Source of the DNA: Spirochaetota bacterium
GTDB taxonomy: Bacteria > Spirochaetota > B62-G9 > DRHN01
Length of the DNA stretch: 5,895 nt
Reading direction: 5' to 3'
Assembly (NCBI GenBank): GCA_023136305.1
Contig: JAGLSF010000136.1
Location: 1 to 5,895 of the forward strand
In this document: one piece after another, positions 5,559 through 5,895 of the stretch
Numbering within the stretch: position 1 is the first letter of the stretch
Layout: the number at the start of each line of letters is the position of its first letter
Position numbers and translations under genes: made by a program
The notes under the pieces: model-generated
Seen by the model: only the letters and a program-made list of their open reading frames with translations
Database searches by the model: none
What the model was told of the DNA's origin: nothing

Positions 5559-5895
5559 TTATCGTCTGTCGTTGAAGACATAATCTGTATCGGCAGCTGC
5601 AGCATGGCAACCAATGCACGTTTCAACTTTACCCTGTGCCTTTATCTCGCTGGCCGGGGAAACCATCATGTACTCCCAGTTGTTGTTGGCTGGATCATAG
5701 CCGCTATGTCGTTTAATCATTATCGTGAGTGCGCCGAGGTTTCCCTTCATGCCTCCCTCACCCATGTAAGACTCTTTCACAATAATAGTTCCCACAAGGT
5801 ACGGAAAATCAATCCTACCGGTTGACACCGCTTTACCCGTTCGATTGATGTAGACCTCTCTGAAACCCTCAGCGCCCGCGTGTGCTGGACCAAGT
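5559..5895 (-). CDS. Cytochrome P460 family c-type haem protein, C-terminal part
   Basis: The visible 111 residues run from the right window edge to TAA at 5561-5559. They read FREVYINRTG, then FPYLVGTIIVKESYM, LTIMIKRHSGYDP, NNNWEYMMVSP, GKVETCIGCHAAAADTDYVF and NDRR. CIGCH (bases 5618-5604) is the c-type haem attachment site. The order of motifs matches the P460/cytochrome c'-beta family, whose known members include hydroxylamine-oxidising P460 and nitric-oxide-binding cytochromes. The beta-sheet P460 fold carries the haem near the C-terminus, as here. In true P460 a lysine cross-links the haem; whether Lys in VKESY or another lysine does so cannot be decided from sequence. The start, signal peptide and upstream neighbours are off the window, so periplasmic location is a family expectation. 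It converges on GH15 with 32 bases between stops and no clear terminator. The GTG at 5828 is internal, since the frame continues upstream with conserved residues. Confidence 0.9.
   Translation of the reverse strand, partial: LGPAHAGAEGFREVYINRTGKAVSTGRIDFPYLVGTIIVKESYMGEGGMKGNLGALTIMIKRHSGYDPANNNWEYMMVSPASEIKAQGKVETCIGCHAAAADTDYVFNDRR

Noticed and set aside
1..5895. CRISPR arrays, insertion sequences, attachment sites, phage or defence genes
   Set aside because: No spaced identical repeats, no transposase or integrase motifs and no terminal inverted repeats were seen; nothing at the SDR break resembles an IS end.

Overview
The window looks like chromosomal DNA of a Gram-negative bacterium. 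It encodes a Tat-exported molybdoenzyme (MsrP), an MsrA with an N-terminal export or anchor segment, and a c-type cytochrome of the P460 family. These point to an organism with a periplasm and active respiratory chemistry, perhaps a deltaproteobacterial or Nitrospirota-like lineage. No taxonomic marker is present, so the lineage is a guess.

Layout, left to right. (1) Bases 1-599, minus strand: the N-terminal 199 residues of MsrP, cut by the window edge. (2) 600-1120: a 521-base divergent intergenic region with hairpins, a strong but probably non-coding Shine-Dalgarno sequence and possible promoters. (3) 1121-1780, plus strand: MsrA with a hydrophobic N-terminus. (4) 1781-2033: a convergent gap holding a hairpin and, on the minus strand, the first ~32 codons of a broken short-chain dehydrogenase (SDR) gene. 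(5) 2034-3353, minus strand: an (alpha/alpha)6-barrel glycoside hydrolase of the GH63/MGH1-like type. (6) 3354-3720: an AT-rich divergent regulatory region with a nested inverted repeat and iterated boxes. (7) 3721-5526, plus strand: a GH15 trehalase/glucoamylase-like hydrolase. (8) 5559-5895, minus strand: the C-terminal 111 residues of a cytochrome P460 family protein, cut by the right edge.

Two functional modules stand out. The msrP/msrA pair is divergently transcribed, and both enzymes reduce oxidised methionine, probably outside the cytoplasm. The two glycosidases are also divergent and share one regulatory region. Both belong to cytoplasmic-type families that release glucose or related sugars from alpha-glucosides such as trehalose, glucosylglycerate or glycogen fragments. 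The SDR remnant follows the GH63-like gene with operon-type spacing and resembles the N-terminus of glucose-1-dehydrogenase-type SDRs. An ancestral operon may therefore have released and then oxidised a sugar, a step now lost here.

I found no clearly new system. The best leads are the SDR remnant, the nested dyad between the glycosidases, and the structured leader before msrA.
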